Below the pieces are notes generated by a model. It made no database searches. It was given only the letters and a program-made list of their open reading frames with translations, and was not told the DNA's origin. From positions 45,367 to 109,366 of the forward strand of contig JAOTVX010000008.1 in NCBI GenBank assembly GCA_029863175.1: 64,000 bases of DNA, read 5' to 3'. Positions within the stretch are counted from its first letter, which is position 1. The number at the start of each line of letters is the position of its first letter. Of the stretch, positions 8,155-14,726 are shown piece after piece. The DNA is from Betaproteobacteria bacterium. Lineage in GTDB: Bacteria; Pseudomonadota; Gammaproteobacteria; Burkholderiales; SG8-41. The position numbers and the translations under genes are program-made.

Positions 8155-8370
8155 TTACTCGAGCCGAGAAGAGGATTGCCGGGCAATACGGATTTGCTGC
8201 GCCTTAACGTAGCTGCACTCTCTTATTGTCTCCCAGACAATGTATCTGGAAATAGGGTCGTAAGTGCCGAGCTGCATTGTTCCGCATCGTTTACATGTTC
8301 TGTAAGGAACAACAGACCCAAGACTCTTTTCCCATAACGTTACCCACTTATGTGTGCCTGGACACCGCAT
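8155..8370 (-). CDS. Small hypothetical protein with a Cys-x-x-Cys knuckle
   Basis: A 71-residue open frame starting at ATG 8370, six bases after GGAG. It begins Met-Arg-Cys-Pro-Gly-Thr-His-Lys-Trp and has Arg-Thr-Cys-Lys-Arg-Cys-Gly-Thr-Met-Gln at about residues 24-33. A leading Cys plus His and a later Cys-x-x-Cys is the layout of tiny zinc-ribbon proteins common in prophages and accessory regions. I do not recognise a specific family. The surrounding sequence 8039-8615 is otherwise empty and lower in GC than the flanks. Confidence 0.4.
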   Translation of the reverse strand: MRCPGTHKWVTLWEKSLGSVVPYRTCKRCGTMQLGTYDPISRYIVWETIRECSYVKAQQIRIARQSSSRLE

Positions 8371-8561
8371 GATCAACTCCATCTGTGTGAATTGACGCAA
8401 TGCTGAAATCCCATGGATTACTATTTACCTAACCTTCATCTTTGCAAATAGGTGAATCAACCTGTTGGAGCAGGACAACGTCCTTATTCGCAACAACATT
8501 GACCTAGTTCAAACAAAGCCCGGTGTGCGGTCAACGTGGCGCAGAGAATCCGCAGCCCCAC

Positions 8562-8590
8562 AAACAAAAACCCCACCGGAACGGGGTGTG
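8562..8590 (-). terminator. Rho-independent terminator for the membrane-protein gene
   Basis: On the minus strand a short hairpin (ACCCC paired with GGGGT, 8583-8587 with 8570-8574, loop of eight) runs straight into TTTTTGTTTG. It lies about 30 bases after the stop of the gene at 8616-9017, which supports that gene being transcribed. Confidence 0.55.
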
Positions 8591-8615
8591 TAGTTACGGC
8601 TGAATGAGGATTTGA

Positions 8616-9017
8616 TTAAGTAGCTTTTCTCCTCCGCCGCGCCACGAAACTCATGACTCCGAGACCTGCCGCTGGAGAGGAAGCACCGTCATCGTTTGGA
8701 GAGAGCCCCGACACAAAGACAACTGACACGACGAGAACGATCCACTCCAGTATTAGAAAGGGCCAGTAGATGTTTTCTGCGCCGTTTCCTCCTCTGAAGT
8801 CGTATATCCATTGCCATCCCCAATACTCACATGTGGCCGTCTCATTGCAAGACTCCCAGGGTAAGTATGTTGCGCTGAGCAAGAACAGTGCAAACCAAAC
8901 GACCACCAAATAGCGGTGTCGTCCGCCTACCCAATGTCCCAGGCGGTCGGATAATGTTTGTCGTTGATCACTCACACCCTTTTCCTTAGCAGTGTCAGCC
9001 TTCGGCGCTTCGGTCAT
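8616..9017 (-). CDS. Hypothetical two-helix membrane protein
   Basis: About 133 residues from the ATG at 9017 (Met-Thr-Glu-Ala-Pro-Lys); an ATG two codons earlier and a longer frame reaching 9128 are possible. Two hydrophobic segments are visible: Tyr-Leu-Val-Val-Val-Trp-Phe-Ala-Leu-Phe-Leu-Leu, and Trp-Pro-Phe-Leu-Ile-Leu-Glu-Trp-Ile-Val-Leu-Val-Val-Ser-Val-Val. Between them is a Trp/Cys-rich loop (Cys-Asn-Glu-Thr-Ala-Thr-Cys, Trp-Gly-Trp-Gln-Trp). The C terminus is Arg-Arg-Arg-Arg-Lys. No family recognised. A terminator follows the gene, but no clear ribosome binding site precedes it. Confidence 0.55.
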   Translation of the reverse strand: MTEAPKADTAKEKGVSDQRQTLSDRLGHWVGGRHRYLVVVWFALFLLSATYLPWESCNETATCEYWGWQWIYDFRGGNGAENIYWPFLILEWIVLVVSVVFVSGLSPNDDGASSPAAGLGVMSFVARRRRKAT

Positions 9018-9128
9018 GTTCATGGTCTTGTGGCTTATACGCACGGACTTTTCGGTAGGGTCAGGCCCAGATCGATGAGTCAGGATGTAATTCTTACTAC
9101 CCAAATGAGGACCGCCAATAAACCTCAA

Positions 9129-9538
9129 TCAGCCTACTCCCGCCTAATGCGTCGCTTCATGAGAGGACTCCCCTAATTTCGATAGGAGGGAAATCCCATC
9201 AACGACCATATTCATGAAGATAAAGATTGAGGCAACTGTGCCACAGGGATATTGACGCTGGGGGCCTCCCTTAGCGGTAAGCAGACGTCCGTTTCTGGCC
9301 GAAAGCTGACGCTTAGATTGGATCAGCCCGTTTATAAGCTAGGGCAACGTTGGAGACGAAATCGTTGCGCGTGGCTGCATGTGGCAGCTCTCGGGTATGG
9401 ACAGGTACTTGAATCTGAGGGGCGTCGCCGGAACGACAGACCGAAAAGACGTTGGGATGCGTAGTTCGCGTCTTTTTTCCACTCACGACTCACCATTCAA
9501 GCCGTTTCGCCGGTGCGCGGCGGCGGCGGTGACGCAAA
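9129..9538. other. Gap with no convincing gene; weak terminator-like hairpin
   Basis: Nothing in this 410-base stretch reads as a gene. Near the end AAAAGACG (9444-9451) can pair with CGTCTTTT (9469-9476) and is followed by T residues, giving a weak plus-strand terminator shape. Short inverted GTGA-type units (ACTCACGACTCACC) follow at 9481-9494, just past the ygfZ stop. Confidence 0.4.
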
Positions 9539-10483
9539 TCAGTCCGTAGTGAGCTTGTAGGGCAGGGGCTGCAGCTCCAGCGCCGGCCCGTCCAGCGATT
9601 TCAGGTGCACGTCGCCGCGCTCCGCGGCGGCAATCTGTATTACCGCGAGCGCATCGAAGCCGCCCTGCGGCGCGGGCGCCGCGTTCACGATCATCCCGCA
9701 CGACTGATTCCCCGTTTCCGGCGCGTAGAGCTTGTCGCCGGGCTGCGGGCCCTCGCCCTCGGCGATGGTCGCCAGGTACATGCGCTGCTTGAGCGTGCCG
9801 CGGTAGTGCATGCGCGCAACGATTTCCTGTCCGGGATAGCAGCCCTTGGTGAAGCTCACGCCGCCGATGAGATCGAGGTTCGCCATTTGCGGGACGAACT
9901 CCTCCTGCGTCGCCGGGGTCACCGATGGAACGCCGGCGTGAATGTCAAGCCAGTCCCAGTGCTGCGGCTCGGTCACTTCCGCCTGGTGCGCGAGCAGCTC
10001 CTTCACCGATTGTGCTTTGGCGGCTGCGACGACAAGCTCGAAGCGCTCGCCCGGCAGGCGGATGACGGTGAGGTCGTTGGCATGGGTCACGCCGTGAACG
10101 GCAGCGGGGGCCTCTCTCGAGATTATTCGGGCGACCGTCGCAGCGCTCCTGCCCGAGATCCCCAGCAGCGCCCAATCGCCGCTCGCGTCGACGGCCTTCA
10201 CCTTTGAGCGCAGGATGAACATCGAGAGCCGCTTCTGGACCGGCTCGCGCAGCGCGGCGGGAAGCTGCATGAAATAGTCATCGCCCGAGCGCCACAGCAG
10301 GAACGTCGCCAGGATGCGGCCCTTTGGCGTGCAGTAGCTGCCGTAGGTGCTCATCTCCGGCGTGAGTGCTTCGACGTCGCAGGTGAGCTGGCTATGCAGG
10401 AACGCGCGCGCATCCGCTCCCGTGAAGCGGATCAGCGCCAGCGAGGAGAGCCCGCAGACCTCTGCTTTCTCAGCCGTTGTCAT
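9539..10483 (-). CDS. ygfZ: Folate-binding YgfZ/GcvT-like protein
   Basis: A 314-residue folate-binding protein of the YgfZ family, which supports assembly or repair of iron-sulfur enzymes such as MiaB and is related to GcvT. The family signature Lys-Gly-Cys-Tyr-Pro-Gly-Gln-Glu-Ile-Val-Ala-Arg is complete at residues 213-224, including its conserved Cys. The N terminus (Leu-Ile-Arg-Phe-Thr-Gly-Ala-Asp-Ala followed by Phe-Leu-His-Ser-Gln-Leu-Thr-Cys-Asp) also fits. The ATG at 10483 is preferred because GGAAGG lies 8 bases upstream. It is monocistronic here. Confidence 0.93.
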   Translation of the reverse strand: MTTAEKAEVCGLSSLALIRFTGADARAFLHSQLTCDVEALTPEMSTYGSYCTPKGRILATFLLWRSGDDYFMQLPAALREPVQKRLSMFILRSKVKAVDASGDWALLGISGRSAATVARIISREAPAAVHGVTHANDLTVIRLPGERFELVVAAAKAQSVKELLAHQAEVTEPQHWDWLDIHAGVPSVTPATQEEFVPQMANLDLIGGVSFTKGCYPGQEIVARMHYRGTLKQRMYLATIAEGEGPQPGDKLYAPETGNQSCGMIVNAAPAPQGGFDALAVIQIAAAERGDVHLKSLDGPALELQPLPYKLTTD

Positions 10484-10486
10484 CAA

Positions 10487-11233
10487 AATGCCTTCCGGCG
10501 CGTTGTTTTTCTTGTGGCGCGCTGATTGTTATCCAAAAAGCCCGACCACGCAAAAAATCAAGTCCCGAATTGGCTTTTTCGCGATGAACGGCGCGAAACG
10601 GAGCACGGACGGCGTTACCGAACATGTTTCTTAGAGCAATGGAAAACGGCATGCGTTGCAATTTGAAGAAAGACCGATAAAACAGCCTAGTAGCGGAAAA
10701 CAGCCCAAAACCTATCAGTTTGGGAGGTTTTTTGGTCTGTAAAACTTTGAATGTATTGAGATAGTAGTCGCTGTGGATAACTTTTCCTGAGTCATAATTG
10801 ATAAAGGTGCTGGCCCGAGGCGGCATCAAGGAAGGCTTTCAGGACATTCGAAAGCTGGCCTTCTGGTCATACGGGGGAACGTTTCTGGGAAGACTGGATT
10901 CTTGGCTTTCTTCGCCGCCATGGTAGCCGGCGACACTTGCGGTCCGTCTCCGGGGGAGAACGGGTTATTCGCCGGCTGCCTGGGGTCTTTCTTACTTAAA
11001 ACGTTCCGACCACCAAGATCTAAACAAAAAATGGCTCGAGGTCAGAACAATGGACTGGATTTCGTTCAGGCGACTTACGCAATTGGCGAAGAACCCGAGT
11101 ATTTCCTGCAGCGGCAGGGCAGGGAGCATTTTCGCTTTCGCGGACTGATTTCGGTCTCTCACCGAATTGTGGGCACTGGCCAGGCACGGGGGACCAGACG
11201 AGGTGGCCCCGACGAGGAAAGACGAAAAAGTTG
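10487..11233. other. Long gap with no convincing gene
   Basis: Nearly 750 bases between ygfZ and the next gene. Open frames of about 110-120 codons cross it on both strands, but none has a ribosome site, a recognisable fold or typical codon bias. It contains the competing hairpins at 10704-10733. Base composition is more AT-rich at 10500-10830 than in neighbouring genes. Confidence 0.5.
10704..10733. terminator. Overlapping, mutually exclusive hairpins ending in a T-run
   Basis: CCCAAA (10704-10709) can pair with TTTGGG (10719-10724), while AAAACCT (10707-10713) can pair with AGGTTTT (10725-10731), which continues as T residues. The two stems share bases 10707-10709 and cannot form together. 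The second has the shape of a plus-strand intrinsic terminator and the first the shape of an anti-terminator. Confidence 0.4.
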
Positions 11234-11614
11234 ATGACGCGCTCACAGGAAGCTCGCGCGCTGCGTGCAGGCGAGCCGTTACCAGCCGAGACGGTCATCG
11301 CACGGCGGGCGTCGGGACTTCATGCGATCCGCAGGGAGTTCATCATTCGCCTGCTTCAATCCGGCGTGAAGGTAAGTACTTTGGACGTCGATTGGGACGA
11401 TTCGAATGAAACATTGTTGAGCGAACAGGTAACCAGCGCGGTGCGCAGGCTGCTTCACAGGGGGCGTCGTCGGGTAGTTGGCGAGTTTCCGGACCTCTGG
11501 CGGTTGTGCTATCCCGATGATGAAGAACTCAAAGCCGAGGTAGATAAGGAAATCGAGCGTATGGTTGATGAGGCGCGGAAAAATGCGATGGAGGATTTAG
11601 GTAAGAACCGCTAG
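11234..11614 (+). CDS. Hypothetical protein, soluble and charged
   Basis: A 126-residue protein starting Met-Thr-Arg-Ser-Gln-Glu (ATG at 11234; a TTG precedes it). GAGGAAAG lies about 14 bases upstream. It is rich in Arg and Glu, with a helical C-terminal half (Glu-Val-Asp-Lys-Glu-Ile-Glu-Arg-Met-Val-Asp-Glu-Ala-Arg-Lys) and the segment Arg-Arg-Leu-Leu-His-Arg-Gly-Arg-Arg-Arg-Val-Val-Gly-Glu-Phe-Pro-Asp-Leu. There is no signal peptide or membrane segment. I do not recognise a family. Codon use is normal for the window, which is the main reason to accept it. Confidence 0.5.
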   Translation: MTRSQEARALRAGEPLPAETVIARRASGLHAIRREFIIRLLQSGVKVSTLDVDWDDSNETLLSEQVTSAVRRLLHRGRRRVVGEFPDLWRLCYPDDEELKAEVDKEIERMVDEARKNAMEDLGKNR

Positions 11615-11644
11615 GAGGCTCTGCGAAGCCAGCGACTGATGTTG

Positions 11645-11941
11645 CTAACTGCGTGGCCGGGCGCCCACTTTGCGGATGAAGCCGGCCATCGTCAACACCA
11701 TGACGCCCAGAAGAATTAACGCCGCCGCCATTACCCAGACCAGGGTTTTCGGTTCAACGACGATCAGCACGCCGACGATAATCAACAAGACCCCTGGGAG
11801 CATCAGCAGCCAGCCAAAGGGCCGTTTCTCGATCGTCTTCATGCACATCCTCGCCATCGGGCACATTGCCATTGCACCTCCAGTCGGGTTCTGCTCCGAC
11901 GCCGATGACTGCCCAGCTTGTTTCAAAGCATGTTGAGTCAT
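11645..11941 (-). CDS. Small membrane protein with a Met/Cys-rich N terminus
   Basis: A 98-residue protein with a strong ribosome site (AGGAGG seven bases before the ATG). Residues 24-34 read Met-Ala-Met-Cys-Pro-Met-Ala-Arg-Met-Cys-Met, a cluster of Met and Cys of the kind that binds soft metals such as copper (inference). Two membrane helices follow: one around residues 44-62 and one around 68-88, separated by Val-Glu-Pro-Lys-Thr. The C terminus is basic. No family name is recognised. It is a single gene, facing the hypothetical gene at 11234. Confidence 0.75.
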   Translation of the reverse strand: MTQHALKQAGQSSASEQNPTGGAMAMCPMARMCMKTIEKRPFGWLLMLPGVLLIIVGVLIVVEPKTLVWVMAAALILLGVMVLTMAGFIRKVGARPRS

Positions 11942-12210
11942 GGGTAACCTCCTGTGGGCTAAGGTTGCCTGATCAGATCTACACGGTCACATTTGACATA
12001 ATTTGAGCCTGCCTGCGTTGACGTGGATCAGACTTTTCGCCAATCATAGAGGGCCCGCTCCGGGCCGGCGGCGGCCTGGTTGGGAGTCAGTGGGCGGGGT
12101 CGCGGGTCAAGTCTTCTGGGGATTTCCGCTTCGATTCGAGAGCGGACGGTCCATGGGATGCTCTGCGCGAGTTGCGCTTAACTGTGCAAGGCATTGGAGG
12201 AATCGATCTC

Positions 12211-12687
12211 ATGGCGATACAGCGAACCGGCCACGTTGCTCTCAGGGTGCGTGACCTCGAAGTCACTCGGCGTTTCTATTGCGATGTGCTGGGAATGCAG
12301 GTCGCCGATGAATTTCCTGGCCGAGGAATATTTTTCCGCTTCGGCAGTTATCACCATGATATCGTGGCGTTCAAAGCTGACGACGGCGCAGAGCCGGCCA
12401 GCGACAAACATGCCGGTGCAGCGCATATTGCGTTTGTTACCGATGACTTTGAGACCGTAAGGTCTTTCTATCATCGATTGAAGGAGCTTGATATACCCGT
12501 ACGCAGCACTGATCACGGCTTCACGAAGAGCATCTATTTCTCTGATCCCGATGGCATACAACTGGAGATCTATGCCGAGGTACCGGAGTTCAATTATCTT
12601 GCGGAAGGGCTTAAGGTGCGGGAGCCGATGGAAATCGATGACCCTTCGGCCTCCGCGCCGCTCACGCCGGCCGGTCGCTTGAGATAA
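12211..12687 (+). CDS. VOC-family (glyoxalase/extradiol dioxygenase fold) protein
   Basis: A 158-residue metal-dependent VOC protein. His8 (Gly-His-Val-Ala-Leu-Arg-Val), His72 (Ala-His-Ile-Ala-Phe) and Glu119 (Gln-Leu-Glu-Ile-Tyr) sit where the 2-His-1-carboxylate triad of type I extradiol dioxygenases and related VOC enzymes is found, and the C-terminal Asp-Pro-Asp-Gly motif precedes the Glu. The ATG at 12211 is chosen because GGAGGA precedes it by nine bases. The substrate is unknown. It lies 46 bases before the cupin gene in the same direction, so the pair may form an operon. An extra tail after residue 125 is disordered-looking. Confidence 0.85.
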   Translation: MAIQRTGHVALRVRDLEVTRRFYCDVLGMQVADEFPGRGIFFRFGSYHHDIVAFKADDGAEPASDKHAGAAHIAFVTDDFETVRSFYHRLKELDIPVRSTDHGFTKSIYFSDPDGIQLEIYAEVPEFNYLAEGLKVREPMEIDDPSASAPLTPAGRLR

Positions 12688-12733
12688 ATGGGGCAGTAGA
12701 ACGGGATCAGGGTGACTGGTTGCAGGAGGAAAA

Positions 12734-13261
12734 ATGAGGCAAGCCGACCACCGGTTTCGCGCCATCCGTGACAGACAGATCAAGTGGAAGGAAGGCGCGG
12801 CGACCAAGCTGCTCACGCTTCCGCGCGGCGTGAAGGTTAAGATTTTCTCCCACGATCCGGTCACGAAACGGATCGACATGAAGGTGAAGTTTCCGAAGGG
12901 CTATGTCGAGCCCGCGCACACGCACAAGAGCTGGCACTCCATCCTGGTGACCAAGGGGCGGATGTGCGTGGCCGGCAAGGATTTGCGGCCCGGCGACTAC
13001 GTGTTCGGATGGGACACGCTCCACGGCCCCTATGAGTACCCCGACGGCTGCGAAGTATTCGTGGTATTCATGGGCGGCGGTACTCAGCACGCCTGGAAGG
13101 AAGGCGTACACCTGCGCCATCGGACAAAATGGCGCGCCCGGACCGTTGCCGGGAAACACGCCGTGGCGAGGGGCGAGGCGGCCAGAGCGCGCGCACTCAC
13201 GAAGAAGCCCGCCGCAAGACCGTCGGGCGCGCGGCGCGGTGGCACGGCAAAGCGCCGCTAA
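12734..13261 (+). CDS. Single-domain cupin with basic C-terminal tail
   Basis: A 175-residue protein with a perfect AGGAGG five bases before its ATG. The cupin motif 1 reads Pro-Ala-His-Thr-His-Lys-Ser-Trp-His, providing His ligands for a metal, followed by Leu-Arg-Pro-Gly-Asp-Tyr-Val and motif 2 around His-Gly-Pro-Tyr-Glu-Tyr-Pro. After residue 135 comes a Lys/Arg/Ala-rich tail that looks unstructured and could contact nucleic acid or result from drift. Its stop codon TAA is immediately followed by the GTG of the HsdR remnant, suggesting that the tail and the remnant mark a rearrangement junction (inference). Confidence 0.8.
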   Translation: MRQADHRFRAIRDRQIKWKEGAATKLLTLPRGVKVKIFSHDPVTKRIDMKVKFPKGYVEPAHTHKSWHSILVTKGRMCVAGKDLRPGDYVFGWDTLHGPYEYPDGCEVFVVFMGGGTQHAWKEGVHLRHRTKWRARTVAGKHAVARGEAARARALTKKPAARPSGARRGGTAKRR

Positions 13262-13849
13262 GTGAAAGTAAAGCTTGCCGACGGGAAGGAGCGCACCATC
13301 CAGCACAAGGTGGTGACCAGCTTCTGGCACGCCGATGGAACCCCATTAACCGCGCAGCAGTTGATGGAACTGCTCTTCCGAAAGCTGCCGGAGTTTTTCA
13401 AGAACGAGGCCGAACTGCGCGTTATCTGGAGCGCGCCGGATACGCGGAAGAAGCTCTTGCAGGGACTCGCCGAGAAAGGCTTTGGCCGTGAGCAACTGTC
13501 CGAGGTGCAAAAGATCATCGACGCGGAGAAGAGCGATCTCTTCGACGTGCTGGCGCACGTGGCCTACGCACTCCCGCCGGTCACCCGCGAGGTGCGGGCG
13601 GCCACTGCCAAGGCCCATATCAACACCCGTTTCAGCGCCAAACAGCAGGTGTTTCTCGATTTCGTGCTGTCTCAATACGTTTCGCTCGGCGTAGAGGAAC
13701 TTGATCAGGAGAAGCTCATGCCCCTATTGCGGCGCAAGTATCACAACTCCATCGCCGACGCCGTGGCCGATCTGGGCAGGCCGGATGACATCAGCAGGGT
13801 GTTCGCCGGCTTCCAGAGGTACTTGTATCAGCGACAGGCCGTCGCATGA
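13262..13849 (+). pseudogene. hsdR: C-terminal remnant of type I restriction enzyme subunit R
   Basis: A 195-residue open frame (GTG at 13262) that matches only the C-terminal domain of EcoEI-type HsdR. Characteristic segments are Lys-Leu-Leu-Gln-Gly-Leu-Ala-Glu-Lys-Gly-Phe-Gly, Lys-Ser-Asp-Leu-Phe-Asp-Val-Leu-Ala, and Gly-Phe-Gln-Arg-Tyr-Leu-Tyr at the end. A complete HsdR is about 800-1000 residues with a nuclease and a DEAD-box motor; none of that is present upstream, and no hsdM or hsdS is nearby. The reading frame is clean, so it is either a recent deletion product or a retained domain. I call it a remnant. Confidence 0.8.
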
Positions 13850-13931
13850 GGTTGCTTGGCTTGACGTCGGCGCCGAGCTCGCTCAGACTTGATTCGTAAT
13901 GACAACGTACGAGGTGATGGTGAGGTGAAGA

Positions 13932-14558
13932 ATGGCTAGGTTGCCCTTCGTTCAAGATAACCATGCATCAGAAGACGTCCGCGCTGCATTCGAGGCAGCG
14001 AACAGCTTCAATGGTCGAGTCGCCAATTCGATGCGGGTATTTGCCCACTCAGCGGCAATTGTAAAGTTCCTTCTGCCACTCCAGGCCGTGCTCCAGAAGG
14101 ACGGCCTTGGCTGCAAGCTCGACGCGAAGACGCGTGCGCTGGCAATGATCAAGGTTTCGGCCCTCAACGAGTGCCGGTATTGAATAACGCACAATCGCCT
14201 GGTCGGGCGAACGACAGGCTGGACCGAGGAGCAGCTCGATGCCCTCAGCACCGACGGCTATATCGAAAGTTCGCTTTTCGGTGAACGCGAGAAGGCGGTC
14301 ATCCGATGGGCCGAACTGGTGACGTGGAACAAGGCTCGCTATGACGACGACGCATTCGCGCAGCTTGCCAAGCACTTCGACAGCACTGAGATCGTCGAGC
14401 TAACGACAGTCGCGGCCTTTCGAGGCCTGATGAACCGTTTCATGGACTCGTTGCACATCGAGCTCGAAGGGCCGGAGCTTCAGGCGCGAGGAGGGCGCGC
14501 CGGCGCAAGCCGGGAAGACCTCCATGCGTACGTCGAGAAGCTGGTAGATCTCGTGTAA
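13932..14558 (+). CDS. AhpD-like/CMD-family selenoprotein (TGA at 14181-14183 read as Sec)
   Basis: Read through the in-frame TGA, this is one 208-residue AhpD/carboxymuconolactone-decarboxylase-fold protein. The N-terminal 83 residues end Asn-Glu-Cys-Arg-Tyr, then TGA (position 84), then Ile-Thr-His-Asn. In relatives the redox motif is Cys-x-x-Cys-x-x-His, so TGA replaces the second Cys, giving Cys81-x-x-Sec84 with His87. The part after TGA continues the domain (Gly-Glu-Arg-Glu-Lys-Ala-Val-Ile-Arg-Trp-Ala-Glu) and has no start or ribosome site of its own. A SECIS-like hairpin follows the TGA. A second gene in the window, at 50884-51522, has the same arrangement. Expected role: thiol/selenol peroxidase or reductase; substrate unknown. 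Confidence 0.85.
14184..14219 (+). promoter_or_regulatory. Candidate bacterial SECIS element
   Basis: UCGCC (14195-14199) pairs with GGCGA (14206-14210) around the loop UGGUCG. The loop GGU begins at base 21 counted from the U of UGA; in E. coli fdhF the GGU of the apical loop is at base 22. A competing longer fold pairs GCCU (14197-14200) with AGGC (14216-14219) and GUCG with CGAC, with one bulged G. Bacterial SECIS elements lie inside the coding region and bind SelB through G and U in the loop. Confidence 0.65.
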
Positions 14559-14640
14559 ACCCGTCGCGCCGGGCCTGTTTCCGGTGTGGTAGATTGTTCG
14601 GACCGCGCACGGTGTCACGCTTGAATAACTTTGAAACTGC

Positions 14641-14701
14641 TAAATGGGACCGAGTGCACTTTTCTGCACGTTTCCGAGAAATGTGAACCCAGCCCCATTT
14701 A
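14641..14701. repeat. 61-base palindromic element
   Basis: TAAATGGG at 14641-14648 and its exact reverse complement CCCATTTA at 14694-14701 enclose an inner hairpin GTGCA-CTTTTC-TGCAC at 14654-14669. The nested inverted structure between two genes looks like a REP or small MITE unit. A related short unit (AATGGG ... CCCCATT) lies at 16417-16442 after the next gene. Confidence 0.5.
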
Positions 14702-14726
14702 CATATCTGCCGAGGAGAAATAAGAA

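Noticed and set aside
8616..8680. PEP-CTERM-like sorting tail (hydrophobic stretch then Arg-Arg-Arg-Arg-Lys) on the membrane protein
   Set aside because: There is no Pro-Glu-Pro motif, and the hydrophobic stretch is too short; the tail is better seen as a basic end.
13932..14558. Two separate genes or a plain pseudogene at the first AhpD-like locus
   Set aside because: The frame continues without shift, the break is exactly at the redox Cys, a SECIS-like hairpin follows, and the paralogue shows the same break.
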